Shown: positions 16,632 to 24,357 of the stretch, one piece after another
Numbering within the stretch: the first letter of the stretch is position 1
Layout: the number at the start of each line of letters is the position of its first letter
Source: Micromonospora sp. WMMD1155
Lineage (GTDB): Bacteria; Actinomycetota; Actinomycetes; Mycobacteriales; Micromonosporaceae
Assembly (NCBI RefSeq): GCF_029581275.1
Contig: NZ_CP120742.1
Span: forward strand, 3,766,001 to 3,830,000
Reading direction: 5' to 3'
Length of the DNA: 64,000 nucleotides
Notes under the pieces: generated by a model
Told to the model about the DNA's origin: nothing
Database searches by the model: none
What the model saw: the letters and a program-made list of their open reading frames with translations, nothing else
Program-made: the position numbers and the translations under genes

Positions 16632-16763
16632 CGACGCCCGACCAATCCGTCTCGGGCGCGCTCCGCGCCGGCTGTCTCAGACACCGTTGTCCCCGCCCGC
16701 TCTCGCGGGCCGGCCGCCGCGCCCCGCGTACCCGAGGCACAGCAGACAACGGAGGACGCCGCG
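16632..16763 (+). promoter_or_regulatory. Predicted attenuator / ribosome-site sequestering region
   Basis: Three nested pairings are visible. GGCGCG (16655-16660) pairs with CGCGCC (16664-16669). GCCCGC (16695-16700) pairs with GCGGGC (16705-16710). CCGTTGTC (16684-16691) pairs with GACAACGG (16745-16752). The last arm overlaps the first bases of the GGAGGA ribosome-binding site (16751-16756) of the reductase. A stalled ribosome on the leader peptide would disturb this fold. The mechanism is inferred. Confidence 0.55.
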
Positions 16764-18476
16764 ATGGCGGTCAGCAGCATCCCGGCCCGTTCCGAGGACC
16801 CGACAGCTCGCCCGACCCGCGCGCCGCGCCGGCCCCGAGGCGAAGGTCAATGGGCACTCGGCCACCGTGAGCCGCTCAACCCCAACGAGCGGATCAAGAA
16901 GGACGACGACCCGCTCAACGTCCGAGCGCGCATCGAGACCATCTACGCGCACCGCGGCTTCGCCTCCATCGACCCGCAGGATCTGCGCGGCCGGTTCCGC
17001 TGGTGGGGCCTCTACACCCAGCGCAAGGCGGGCATCGACGGCGGGCGCACCGCCGTGCTGGAGCCGCACGAGCTGGAGGACGAGTTCTTCATGCTCCGGG
17101 TCCGCATCGACGGCGGCCAGCTCAGCCTGGCCCAGCTCCGGGTGATCGCGGACATCTCCCGGGAGTTCGCGCGGGACACCGCCGACATCACCGACCGGCA
17201 GAACATCCAGTACCACTGGATCCGCGTCGAGGACATGCCGGAGATCTGGCGTCGGCTGGAGTCGGTCGGTCTGCAGACCACCGAGGCGTGCGGTGACTGC
17301 CCGCGCATCGTGCTGGGCAGCCCGGTCGCCGGGGTGGCCCGCGACGAGCTGCTCGACCCGACCCCGGCGATCGACGAGATCGTCGCGCGGTACGTCGGCG
17401 ACAAGCAGTTCTCCAACCTGCCCCGCAAGTTCAAGACGTCGATCTCCTGGCTCGTCGACACCCCGTACGAGTCGAACGACATCGCGTTCCTCGGTGTCGA
17501 CCACCCCGAGCACGGCCCCGGCTTCGACGTCTGGGTCGGCGGTGGCCTCTCCACCAACCCGATGCTCGCCCAACGGCTCGGTGTCTGGGTGCCGCTGGCC
17601 GAGGTGCCGGACGTGTGGGCAGGTGTGGTCGGCATCTTCCGCGACTACGGCTACCGCCGGCTGCGCAACCGGGCCCGCCTGAAGTTCCTGGTGGCCGACT
17701 GGGGTGTGGAGCGCTTCCGGGAGGTCCTGGAGAAGGACTACCTCGGTCGTACGTTGCTCGACGGCCCGGCACCGACCCTGCCGTCGAAGCCGATCGACCA
17801 CGTGGGCGTGCACGAGCAGGCCGACGGTCGGCAGTACGTGGGCGCGGCCCCGGTGGTCGGGCGGGTCTCCGGAGCCCAGCTCAGCCGACTGGCCGACGTG
17901 GTCGAGGCGCACGGCAGCGACCGGGTGCGCCTCACCCCGTACCAGAAGTTGCTGGTGCTCGACGTGCCGTCGGAGCGGACGGAGTCGCTCGTCGACGCGC
18001 TGCGCGGGATCGGCCTGGAAGCCCGGCCCTCGGCCTGGCGGCGCGGCACGATGGCGTGCACCGGCATCGAGTACTGCAAGCTCGCGATCGTCGAGACGAA
18101 GGCCCGCGGCGAGGAGTTGGTGGCCCGGCTGGAGCAGCGGCTGCGCGACTTCGACGCGGACATCTCGATCCACATCAACGGTTGCCCGAACGCGTGCGCG
18201 CGCACCCAGGTGGCCGACATCGGTCTCAAGGGTCAGCTGGTGGTCGGCCCGGACGGTCGGCAGGTGGAGGGCTTCCAGGTGCACCTGGGTGGCGGGTTGG
18301 GCATGGCGCAGGGGCAGACCGCCGGGTTCGGGCGCAAGCTGCGTGGTCTGAAGACCACCGCCGATGAGCTTCCGGAGTACGTGGAACGGCTGGCCCGCCG
18401 CTACCTGGCCGGTCGGAGCGAGGGCGAGACGTTCGCCAACTGGGTGATCAGAGTCGACGAGGAGGACCTGCGGTGA
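16764..18476 (+). CDS. sirA: Ferredoxin-dependent assimilatory sulfite reductase
   Basis: Reduces sulfite to sulfide with six electrons from ferredoxin, using siroheme and a [4Fe-4S] cluster. The 570-residue protein has two sulfite/nitrite-reductase repeats. The first holds TDRQNIQYHW. The cluster ligands ACTGIEYCKLA and NGCPNACAR lie at about residues 430-480. The CysH, zinc-ribbon and chelatase genes downstream argue for sulfite over nitrite. ATG 16764 has GGAGGA upstream. It is first in a tightly packed operon, and its stop overlaps the next start. Confidence 0.92.
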   Translation: MAVSSIPARSEDPTARPTRAPRRPRGEGQWALGHREPLNPNERIKKDDDPLNVRARIETIYAHRGFASIDPQDLRGRFRWWGLYTQRKAGIDGGRTAVLEPHELEDEFFMLRVRIDGGQLSLAQLRVIADISREFARDTADITDRQNIQYHWIRVEDMPEIWRRLESVGLQTTEACGDCPRIVLGSPVAGVARDELLDPTPAIDEIVARYVGDKQFSNLPRKFKTSISWLVDTPYESNDIAFLGVDHPEHGPGFDVWVGGGLSTNPMLAQRLGVWVPLAEVPDVWAGVVGIFRDYGYRRLRNRARLKFLVADWGVERFREVLEKDYLGRTLLDGPAPTLPSKPIDHVGVHEQADGRQYVGAAPVVGRVSGAQLSRLADVVEAHGSDRVRLTPYQKLLVLDVPSERTESLVDALRGIGLEARPSAWRRGTMACTGIEYCKLAIVETKARGEELVARLEQRLRDFDADISIHINGCPNACARTQVADIGLKGQLVVGPDGRQVEGFQVHLGGGLGMAQGQTAGFGRKLRGLKTTADELPEYVERLARRYLAGRSEGETFANWVIRVDEEDLR

Positions 18477-18634
18477 GCAGCGAGAACCGAGCGGCACCCC
18501 TGTACTGCCCGTACTGCGGCGAGGAGGACCTGCGGCCGCACGAGGCGGGGCACGGCGCGTGGGAGTGCCACGCCTGCACCCGCGTCTTCTCGGTGAGGTT
18601 CACCGGTCTGCTCTCCCGGGCGGTGACCCGATGA
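18473..18634 (+). CDS. Zinc-ribbon mini-protein of the sulfur operon
   Basis: A 53-residue protein with two CxxC pairs (YCPYC and ECHAC) 19 residues apart, a typical zinc ribbon, and a basic tail ending LLSRAVTR. GTG 18473 overlaps the sulfite reductase stop and its own TGA overlaps the cysH ATG, so it is locked between them translationally. Small genes of this kind sit between sulfite reductase and cysH in other actinobacteria, often misnamed as insertion-element proteins. The function is unknown; metal or iron-sulfur delivery or an assembly role is a guess. Confidence 0.85.
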   Translation: MSSENRAAPLYCPYCGEEDLRPHEAGHGAWECHACTRVFSVRFTGLLSRAVTR

Positions 18635-19392
18635 GTCTCGTCTCCGCCGCGAGTCTGCGCCTGGTCGGTCCGGGTGGCCCGACGCCCACCGATCCGGCCC
18701 GGCGCGACCCGGACGAGCTGCGCGCCCTGGCCGAGCAGGCGGCCCGGGACCTGGAGGGTGCCCCGGCTCTGGAGATCGCCCGCTGGGCGGCGCAGACCTT
18801 CGGCGACCGGTTCTGCGTCACCAGTTCGATGGCCGACGCCGTACTGGCCCACCTGGTGTCCCGGGTGGCTCCGGGCGTGGACGTGGTCTTCCTCGACACC
18901 GGTCTGCACTTCCCCGAGACGCTGCGGGTGCGCGACGAGGTCGCCCGGACGCTTCCGGTGAACGTCAGGTCGATCCGGCCGCGACTCACCGTCGGTCAGC
19001 AGGACGGCCAGTACGGCCCCCGGCTGTTCAACAAGTCGCCCGACGACTGCTGCCAACTCCGCAAGGTGGAGCCGCTGGAGCGGGCGCTGACCGGGTACGA
19101 CGCCTGGGCTGCGGGCCTGCGCCGGGACGAGTCACCGACCCGGGCCAACACGCCCGTGGTGACCTTCGACGCGCGGCGCGGCAAGGTCAAGGTCAACCCG
19201 ATCGCGGCGTGGTCGCAGCGGGATGTGGACGCCTACATCGCCCGCTTCAACGTGCCGGTGAACGAGCTGTTCAAGCAGGGGTACGGGTCGATCGGCTGCT
19301 GGCCGTGCACCCGCCGCACGAAGGCCGGCGAGGACGCGCGGGCCGGGCGCTGGGCCATGTTCGAGAAGACCGAGTGCGGCCTGCACGTCTGA
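18631..19392 (+). CDS. cysH: Adenylyl-sulfate (APS) reductase CysH
   Basis: A 253-residue reductase converting APS to sulfite and AMP. The nucleotide-binding VTSSMADAVL (SxxD, PP-loop relative) and VVFLDTGLHFPET are present. The [4Fe-4S] ligands CC (DDCCQLRK) and CxxC (GCWPCTR) mark the APS-specific assimilatory type as opposed to PAPS-specific enzymes. The catalytic Cys is in the C-terminal ECGLHV. The ATG overlaps the preceding stop. The ATP sulfurylase genes are not in the window. Confidence 0.94.
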   Translation: MSLVSAASLRLVGPGGPTPTDPARRDPDELRALAEQAARDLEGAPALEIARWAAQTFGDRFCVTSSMADAVLAHLVSRVAPGVDVVFLDTGLHFPETLRVRDEVARTLPVNVRSIRPRLTVGQQDGQYGPRLFNKSPDDCCQLRKVEPLERALTGYDAWAAGLRRDESPTRANTPVVTFDARRGKVKVNPIAAWSQRDVDAYIARFNVPVNELFKQGYGSIGCWPCTRRTKAGEDARAGRWAMFEKTECGLHV

Positions 19393-19445
19393 CCTCACCC
19401 GCGACGACCCCGACCGGCCCGGGCGCGGCCGGCGGGGCCGATCCG

Positions 19446-20177
19446 GTGGTGCTCGTCGCGCATGGCAGCCGTGACCCACGAGCTGCCGAAGCCACCCGGG
19501 CGTTGGCCCGGGCCGTGTCGGCGGCCCGCCCGGGCACGCCGGTGTGGGCGAGCTGGCTGGACCACACCGACCCGGGGCCGACAGCGGTGCTGCGTGACCT
19601 GGCGGTGGCCGGTCACCGTCGGGCGGTGCTGGTGCCGCTGCTGCTGACTGCCGCGTACCACCATCGGGTGGACATCCCGGCGGCGGTCGCCGCGGCGGCG
19701 CAGAGCGGACCACCGCTCGCGGTACGGGTGACCGACGTGCTCGGCCCGGCGGACGGGACGGTCGACGCGGGGCTGCTGGGCGGGTTGCGCCGCCGGCTCG
19801 ACGAGGCGTGTCCGGGCCGCTTCGACGCGCTGGTGCTGGCGGCGGCGGGCACCCGGGACGCGCGGGCGCGCCGGTCGGTGGGTCGGGTCGCGGACGCGCT
19901 CGCCCAGGATCTCGGGGTGCCGTGCCGGGTGGCGTACGCCTCGGCGGCTCCGCCGGCGGCGGGAGTGGCGGTGTCCCGGCTGCGGGCGGCCGGCGCGCGG
20001 CGAGTCGCGGTGTGCGCGTACTTCCTGGCACCCGGTCTGTTTCACGACGCGGTGGCCGAGGCGGCTCGATCGGCGGGCGCGGTGTCGGTCGCCGGACCGT
20101 TGACCGACGCGCCGGAGTTGGTCGAGTTGGTGTTGCGGCGGGTCGACGACCGGCCGGTGCCCGCGTCGACGGGGTGA
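19446..20177 (+). CDS. Sirohydrochlorin chelatase-like protein (CbiX/SirB family)
   Basis: Likely inserts Fe2+ into sirohydrochlorin to make siroheme for the sulfite reductase three genes upstream. Two half-domains are visible: VVLVAHGSRDPRA with the metal-binding His, and LVLAAAGTRDARAR in the second half. LLLTAAYHHRVDIP contains the conserved His pair. GTG 19446 is the conservative start; the frame is open back to a CTG at 19389 that overlaps the cysH stop, so an extended form is possible. Cobalt specificity cannot be excluded. Confidence 0.85.
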   Translation: MVLVAHGSRDPRAAEATRALARAVSAARPGTPVWASWLDHTDPGPTAVLRDLAVAGHRRAVLVPLLLTAAYHHRVDIPAAVAAAAQSGPPLAVRVTDVLGPADGTVDAGLLGGLRRRLDEACPGRFDALVLAAAGTRDARARRSVGRVADALAQDLGVPCRVAYASAAPPAAGVAVSRLRAAGARRVAVCAYFLAPGLFHDAVAEAARSAGAVSVAGPLTDAPELVELVLRRVDDRPVPASTG

Positions 20178-20211
20178 CCGCCCCGGCACGGTGATCGGTG
20201 CCCGGACAGCG

Positions 20212-20245
20212 GAACGCCCCGGCGGGTCAACCCACCGGGGCGTTC
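20212..20245. terminator. Bidirectional hairpin terminator
   Basis: GAACGCCCCGG (20212-20222) pairs with CCGGGGCGTTC (20235-20245), with further inner pairing. It lies between the convergent sulfur operon and whiB1. Confidence 0.85.
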
Positions 20246-20263
20246 AGCTGTGTCGTTGGGGGA

Positions 20264-20521
20264 TCAGGCGGAGTGAGCGCGCAGCACCCGGAGGCCGCCA
20301 CGCCGCTTCACAGCGCGCCGCTCCTCCTCGCTCATTCCGCCCCAGACGCCGGCGTCCTGACCGGACTCGAGCGCCCACTGCAGGCACTGGTCGGTCACGG
20401 AGCAGCGCCGGCAGACGGCCTTGGCCTGCTCGACCTGCAGGAGAGCCGGCCCGGACGTCCCGATCGGGAAGAACAGCTCCGGGTCCTCGTCGCGGCAGAC
20501 AGCATGGTGACGCCAGTCCAT
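20264..20521 (-). CDS. whiB1: WhiB1/WblE-type [4Fe-4S] transcription factor
   Basis: An 85-residue protein starting MDWRHHAVCRDEDPELFFP. Cluster cysteines are C9, C37, C40 and C46, followed by SGQDAGVWGGMSEEERRAVK and a basic tail. Length and sequence fit the WhiB1 (WblE) subgroup, the essential NO-responsive partner of the primary sigma factor in mycobacteria. ATG 20521 follows AGGAG at 10 nt. A 448-bp upstream region holds CRP-like palindromes. Confidence 0.95.
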   Translation of the reverse strand: MDWRHHAVCRDEDPELFFPIGTSGPALLQVEQAKAVCRRCSVTDQCLQWALESGQDAGVWGGMSEEERRAVKRRGGLRVLRAHSA

Positions 20522-20969
20522 GGCGGCAACACTCCTCATTCTGGATGGGTGGCAACAATTGCTTGTCGTGCTTTTCCTATATGCATCCGCAGTGCCGGTG
20601 GTGACAGTTAGCGTCCGACCATTCGGCAGTGCGTGAGCAGGCGGTCAGCGCCGGGGACCTGCTGGAACAGCTCAACCTGACGAGCATATCCAGGCAATGT
20701 CCCGGTAACTCAAGTTCGCTTGTGAATACTTTCACGAACGCTCGTGATGTCAAGGGTGACGCTCGGAAAAACTCCGGGCGGTGAGCAAGCCCACAACCTG
20801 TTTGTCCGGATTCCAGTGCTTTCCTGGTTACCCGCCGTGCCACAGCCGAGGATCAATATAGTACAGTCCGCGTGACATTGCTGACATTTCCGGCACCTGC
20901 CCCTCGGTGTGGCGGCGACCAGTCGATGCGGTTGTGGCCACCGTGTCGACCAAGGGCAGTACCCGAGAC
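20522..20969. other. 448-bp intergenic region upstream of whiB1
   Basis: This is the longest repeat-free gene-poor stretch and is noticeably AT-richer than its flanks. It contains the palindromes at 20721-20747, an AT-rich ATATAG patch at 20857-20862 that could be a -10 element on either strand, and two direct copies of TGACATT (20873 and 20882). I see no convincing protein or structured RNA; a small RNA cannot be excluded. Confidence 0.6.
20721..20747. promoter_or_regulatory. CRP-like site overlapping a second palindrome upstream of whiB1
   Basis: TGTGA-N6-TCACG (20721-20736) is one base from the CRP consensus. It overlaps the perfect palindrome TCACGA-ACGC-TCGTGA (20732-20747). It lies 200 bp upstream of whiB1, and mycobacterial whiB1 is known to be controlled by cAMP-CRP. 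Binding here is inferred. Confidence 0.55.
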
Positions 20970-21920
20970 CTAGCAGATTACTCTCAGTGCGGCCGGAACG
21001 GAGGTGAATCTGACTTTCTCCCGCTCGCCGAGATAGTCGCCGTCCAGCTGGAACGCCTGCGGACGGCTGGAGACCAGGGTGAACTCCGGCGTGTCATGGA
21101 GTCGTAACACCTGCCGACCTCGCGGATCGGGCCGCCGGGACAGGAACTGCGTCACTGTCCGTGTTGTGCTAGCCACCCGGAGCTGACGCAACGCCAGTAC
21201 GTCCAGCCCGAGATCGAACGACGCCGCCGGGTTCGGGTTGACCTCCCGGTCGCCCAGGTACGTCCAGGGCGCCGTGTTCTGGATGATGACGGTGGCCAAC
21301 TCGGCCTCCGGCTGCTCACCCGGACGCTCCAGGCTGATCGCGGGATGCCGCCGGTCCGAGGCGAGAAAATACTGGTTCATGATCGAGCGCAGGTACAGCG
21401 TCGGCGTGGACACCCGCCCCTTGCGCCGAGCCTGCTCCACCCGGTGGATCACCGCGGCGTCCAGGCCGAACCCGGCGCAGAACGTGAAGTAGCGGTCGTC
21501 CGCGCGGCCCAGCCCCACCGTCCGGCTCCGGCCCAGCCGCAGCCCTTCCAGGATCATGCTGGTCGCCTCCGGCCACTCCCGGGGCAGACCCAGCGCGCGG
21601 GCGAACACATTGGTGCTGCCGCCCGGAACGGTCGCCAGCGCGGGCAGCCGCTCGGCCATCGAGGCGTCGTCGCCGAGTTTCGGCGGGTCGGCCGTCATCA
21701 GACCGTTCACCACCTCGTTCACCGTGCCGTCGCCACCCAGGGTGACGACCAGGTCGACGCCCTCCGCGGCGGCCTCCCGGGCCAACGCCATGGCGTGCCC
21801 ACGCCGACGGGTGTAGCGCACGCTGAGGTCGACTTCGCTGCGCAGCGCCCGGACAAGCACGTCCCGGCTGCGTTCGCTGGTGGTGGTGGCCTTTGGATTG
21901 ACCACCAGGACGGCCCGCAT
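20970..21920 (-). CDS. Diacylglycerol-kinase-family lipid kinase
   Basis: A 316-residue protein of the DAGK catalytic fold. The nucleotide-binding motif is VTLGGDGTVNEVVNG near residue 70, then PGGSTNVFARALG. The C-terminal beta-sandwich ends in FQLDGDYLGEREKVRFT. Members phosphorylate diacylglycerol or other lipid alcohols at the membrane. ATG 21920 begins MRAVLVVNPKA, the standard family start. It is divergent from a small membrane protein gene and close to whiB1, as in other actinobacteria. Confidence 0.9.
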   Translation of the reverse strand: MRAVLVVNPKATTTSERSRDVLVRALRSEVDLSVRYTRRRGHAMALAREAAAEGVDLVVTLGGDGTVNEVVNGLMTADPPKLGDDASMAERLPALATVPGGSTNVFARALGLPREWPEATSMILEGLRLGRSRTVGLGRADDRYFTFCAGFGLDAAVIHRVEQARRKGRVSTPTLYLRSIMNQYFLASDRRHPAISLERPGEQPEAELATVIIQNTAPWTYLGDREVNPNPAASFDLGLDVLALRQLRVASTTRTVTQFLSRRPDPRGRQVLRLHDTPEFTLVSSRPQAFQLDGDYLGEREKVRFTSVPAALRVIC

Positions 21921-21963
21921 GGGCGGCACTGTACCTCCCGGCAGCCCGGGTATCGTGGCGCGC

Positions 21964-22353
21964 GTGACCATCGACTCGGCCCCGATTCCCGTCACGCTCC
22001 GCTGGGCGGTGCGGCTGTTGTGGGCGGAGGCGGCTGTCGTCGGACTGATCGCGGTCTGGCTCATCTGGGCCGACCTCACCGCCACCACCACCGACCTCCT
22101 GTCGGCGTTGCTGGTGACCGTGTTCGCCATCGGGGCGGCGGTGGTGCTCTGGGCGCTGGGCTGGGCGCTGCTGCGCCGTCAGGCGGGCGCACGGGCCCCC
22201 GCGATCGTGCTCCAGCTGATGCTGCTGCCGATCGGGTGGTTCATGATCCAGGGTGGGCTGGGTTGGCTGGGTGTGCCGTTGATGGCGCTCGGCCTGGGCG
22301 TGGGTTGGCTGCTGGTCAGCCCTCCGACGACCCGGGCCCTCGGCTTCGAGTGA
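21964..22353 (+). CDS. Small integral membrane protein
   Basis: A 129-residue protein with four hydrophobic helices (LLWAEAAVVGLIAVWLIWA, LLVTVFAIGAAVVLWALGWALL, IVLQLMLLPIGWFMIQGG and a last Gly/Leu segment). No catalytic motif is seen. GTG 21964 is likely; an in-frame GTG at 21955 is possible. It is divergent from the lipid kinase. Function unknown. Confidence 0.75.
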   Translation: MTIDSAPIPVTLRWAVRLLWAEAAVVGLIAVWLIWADLTATTTDLLSALLVTVFAIGAAVVLWALGWALLRRQAGARAPAIVLQLMLLPIGWFMIQGGLGWLGVPLMALGLGVGWLLVSPPTTRALGFE

Positions 22354-22392
22354 CCGGGCCGGTGCCGGGTCGGTCAGTGGCAGGGCAGCCGG

Positions 22393-22800
22393 TCAGTAGC
22401 CGCCGGAGCGGCGCGTGAGCAGGGCGATCGTGGCCCGACCCTCGGCGGCGGTGGCGGACGCGGAGGTGGTCAGCGCCGTGAGCACCTTCCAGGCGAACGA
22501 CGACTCGGCCGGGAGCGTGGCACCCCGCACCGTCGGCACCGTCACCTCGACGGTCAGCGCGTCCTCGGTGACGGCGAAGCGACACTCCAACTCGGCGTCG
22601 CGGGTGGCGATGGCGAGCAGCATCGCGCACGCCTCGTCGACGGCGATCCGCAGATCCTCGATCTCGTCGAGGGCGAACTGCAACCGGGCCGCCAGACCGG
22701 CGGTGGCGGTGCGGAGCACACCGAGGTAACCGCCGTCGGCGGGCACCGTGAGGTGCACCACGTCGTCGTCAGTCGCTGGTCGGCCAGTCAGTTGAGTCAC
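22393..22800 (-). CDS. Anti-sigma regulatory ATPase (RsbW/SpoIIAB-like)
   Basis: A 135-residue single-domain GHKL ATPase of the anti-sigma/Ser-kinase type. The N-box region is LQFALDEIEDLRIAVDEACAML. The glycine-rich lid common in kinases is weak, as often in this family. Such proteins bind SigB/SigF-type factors or phosphorylate anti-anti-sigma proteins. No partner sigma or anti-anti-sigma gene is adjacent. GTG 22800 has a GAGG element just upstream. Confidence 0.8.
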   Translation of the reverse strand: MTQLTGRPATDDDVVHLTVPADGGYLGVLRTATAGLAARLQFALDEIEDLRIAVDEACAMLLAIATRDAELECRFAVTEDALTVEVTVPTVRGATLPAESSFAWKVLTALTTSASATAAEGRATIALLTRRSGGY

Positions 22801-22832
22801 GCCTCATCCCCCCGGTCGGGGACTCTACCCGG

Positions 22833-23378
22833 TCAGTCGCCCCTACGCGTGCCGACGGTGGTGGCCTGGGAGGCCAACTCGCGCAGGGCGTCGCCGCTGA
22901 GCCGGTAGGGCACCCACTCGCTCATCTGCTCCGCCCCGATCGAGGCGTAGAAGCCGGCGGCCGGGTTCCAGTCGATCATCCACCACTCCAGCCGCCGGTA
23001 GCCGCGTCGTACGCAGATGTCGGCCAGGGTGGCGAGCAGCATCCGACCCGCTCCGGTGCCCCGGGCGGCCGGGCGCACGTACAGGTCTTCCAGGTAGATG
23101 CCGTGCACGCCGGCCCAGGTGGAGAAGTTGAGGAACCACAGCGCGAAGCCGATCGGCTCGTCGCCCTCGTCGACCGCGACGTGACCGAAGAGCGCCGGAG
23201 CGCTCGGCGCGTCCGATGCCGCGCCGGGACCGAACAGGGCCGAGGTGAGCTGCTCGGCGGTGAGGTGGCACTGCTCCGGGGCACGTTCGTACTCCGCCAA
23301 CTCGTGCACCATCGCGACGACGGCCGGCACGTCCTCGGGACGTGCCGGCCGGATCGTCGGGATGACCGACGAGGTCAT
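22833..23378 (-). CDS. GNAT-family N-acetyltransferase linked to Ni-SOD
   Basis: A 181-residue GNAT similar to the SSAT (diamine acetyltransferase-like) group. The acetyl-CoA motif is LYVRPAARGTGAGRMLLATLA and the catalytic-side WWMIDWNPAAGFYASIGAE follows. ATG 23378 overlaps the sodN stop, so it is translationally coupled to the superoxide dismutase. The substrate, and any role in SOD biology, are unknown. Confidence 0.88.
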   Translation of the reverse strand: MTSSVIPTIRPARPEDVPAVVAMVHELAEYERAPEQCHLTAEQLTSALFGPGAASDAPSAPALFGHVAVDEGDEPIGFALWFLNFSTWAGVHGIYLEDLYVRPAARGTGAGRMLLATLADICVRRGYRRLEWWMIDWNPAAGFYASIGAEQMSEWVPYRLSGDALRELASQATTVGTRRGD

Positions 23379-23779
23379 GCCTTCTTGGTCTCCCAGAAGA
23401 TCTTCGAGATCTCGTCGATCTTCGCGAGCAGCTTGTCGGCGGTGGCCGGGTCCAGGCTGCCCTTGACGCCACTGGCGCCGGCCAGCTTGGTGGCCTCGTT
23501 GAACAGGCTGTGCAGGTTCGGGTACTTCTCGAAGTGCGGCGGCTTGAAGTAGTCGGTCCACAGCACCCACAGGTGGTGCTTGACCAGCTCGGCGCGCTGC
23601 TCCTTGATGATGACGGCCCGGGTACGGAACTCCGGGTCGGTGTTCGCCTGGTACTTCTCGCAGATCATTTTGACCGACTCGGCCTCGATCCGGGCCTGAG
23701 CCGGGTCGTAGACACCGCACGGCAGGTCGCAGTGAGCGCTCGCGGTGACGCGGGGCGCAAGGATGCGCGGAAGTCGCAT
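23375..23779 (-). CDS. sodN: Nickel superoxide dismutase SodN (precursor)
   Basis: Disproportionates superoxide using a hexameric nickel enzyme. The 134-residue precursor has a 15-residue propeptide ending TASA, then the nickel hook HCDLPCGVYDP, whose His1, Cys2 and Cys6 become the metal ligands after cleavage. The rest is helical with KMICEKYQ and HHLWVLWTDYFKPPHFEKYP. ATG 23779 has a perfect GGAGG. The maturation protease gene sodX is divergent 84 bp away. In Streptomyces expression depends on nickel. Confidence 0.97.
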   Translation of the reverse strand: MRLPRILAPRVTASAHCDLPCGVYDPAQARIEAESVKMICEKYQANTDPEFRTRAVIIKEQRAELVKHHLWVLWTDYFKPPHFEKYPNLHSLFNEATKLAGASGVKGSLDPATADKLLAKIDEISKIFWETKKA

Positions 23780-23863
23780 CGGGATCCTCCATGGGAAGTT
23801 TGCGATGATCAAAGGCGACATTACTCCTGGGAATGCTCCCCGAACCGGGTGGAGGTGAAACCA

Positions 23864-24214
23864 GTGCACGCCGATCACCCGGCTGAGGCGACCCGGTTGC
23901 GCAGGCCGCTGACCGCCGTCCTGGTGACCGGCCCGTCCATGGTGCCGACGCTGCGGCACGGCGACGCGGTGCTGGTGCGCCCCGGCGGCCGCCCGATCCG
24001 ACCCGGGGACGTGGTGGTCGCGGTCTTCCGCACGCGTCCCGAACTGCTGGTGGTGAAGCGGGCGGTCCGACCTCAGGACGGCGGCTGGTGGCTGCGCGGG
24101 GACAACGACCTGATCACCGACGACTCCCGGGCGTACGGGGTGGCTGACGTGCGGGGGAGGGTGGTGGCCCGCTACTGGCCGCGCCCCGGGCGGGTGCCTC
24201 GCCGGCGGATATGA
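23864..24214 (+). CDS. sodX: Ni-SOD maturation protease SodX (S26 signal-peptidase-like)
   Basis: A 116-residue S26 peptidase without a membrane anchor. The catalytic Ser is in TGPSMVPTL and the Lys in LLVVKRAVRP; the family box WLRGDNDLITDDSRAYG is clear. In Streptomyces this enzyme type removes the SodN propeptide to free the nickel-binding His. GTG 23864 has GGAGGTG upstream. It is divergent from sodN and shares its 84-bp promoter region, which contains an imperfect TTTG/CAAA symmetry that could bind a regulator. Confidence 0.93.
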   Translation: MHADHPAEATRLRRPLTAVLVTGPSMVPTLRHGDAVLVRPGGRPIRPGDVVVAVFRTRPELLVVKRAVRPQDGGWWLRGDNDLITDDSRAYGVADVRGRVVARYWPRPGRVPRRRI

Positions 24215-24357
24215 CCCTGCTCACATCCGGGCGGCAGTGCCGACACTATGCTCGGAAGTGCCGGGTGACCCCCCGCGCCGCGTGCCACCGCTCGCCGCCC
24301 ACCTCGCGGCCGGGCCCGCCGCCTCACATCTGCTCGACAGATCCTGGAGTCACCGCC

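Noticed and set aside
20907..21107. 66-codon plus-strand frame in the whiB1/lipid-kinase region
   Set aside because: It overlaps the lipid kinase antisense, lacks a ribosome-binding site and resembles nothing known.
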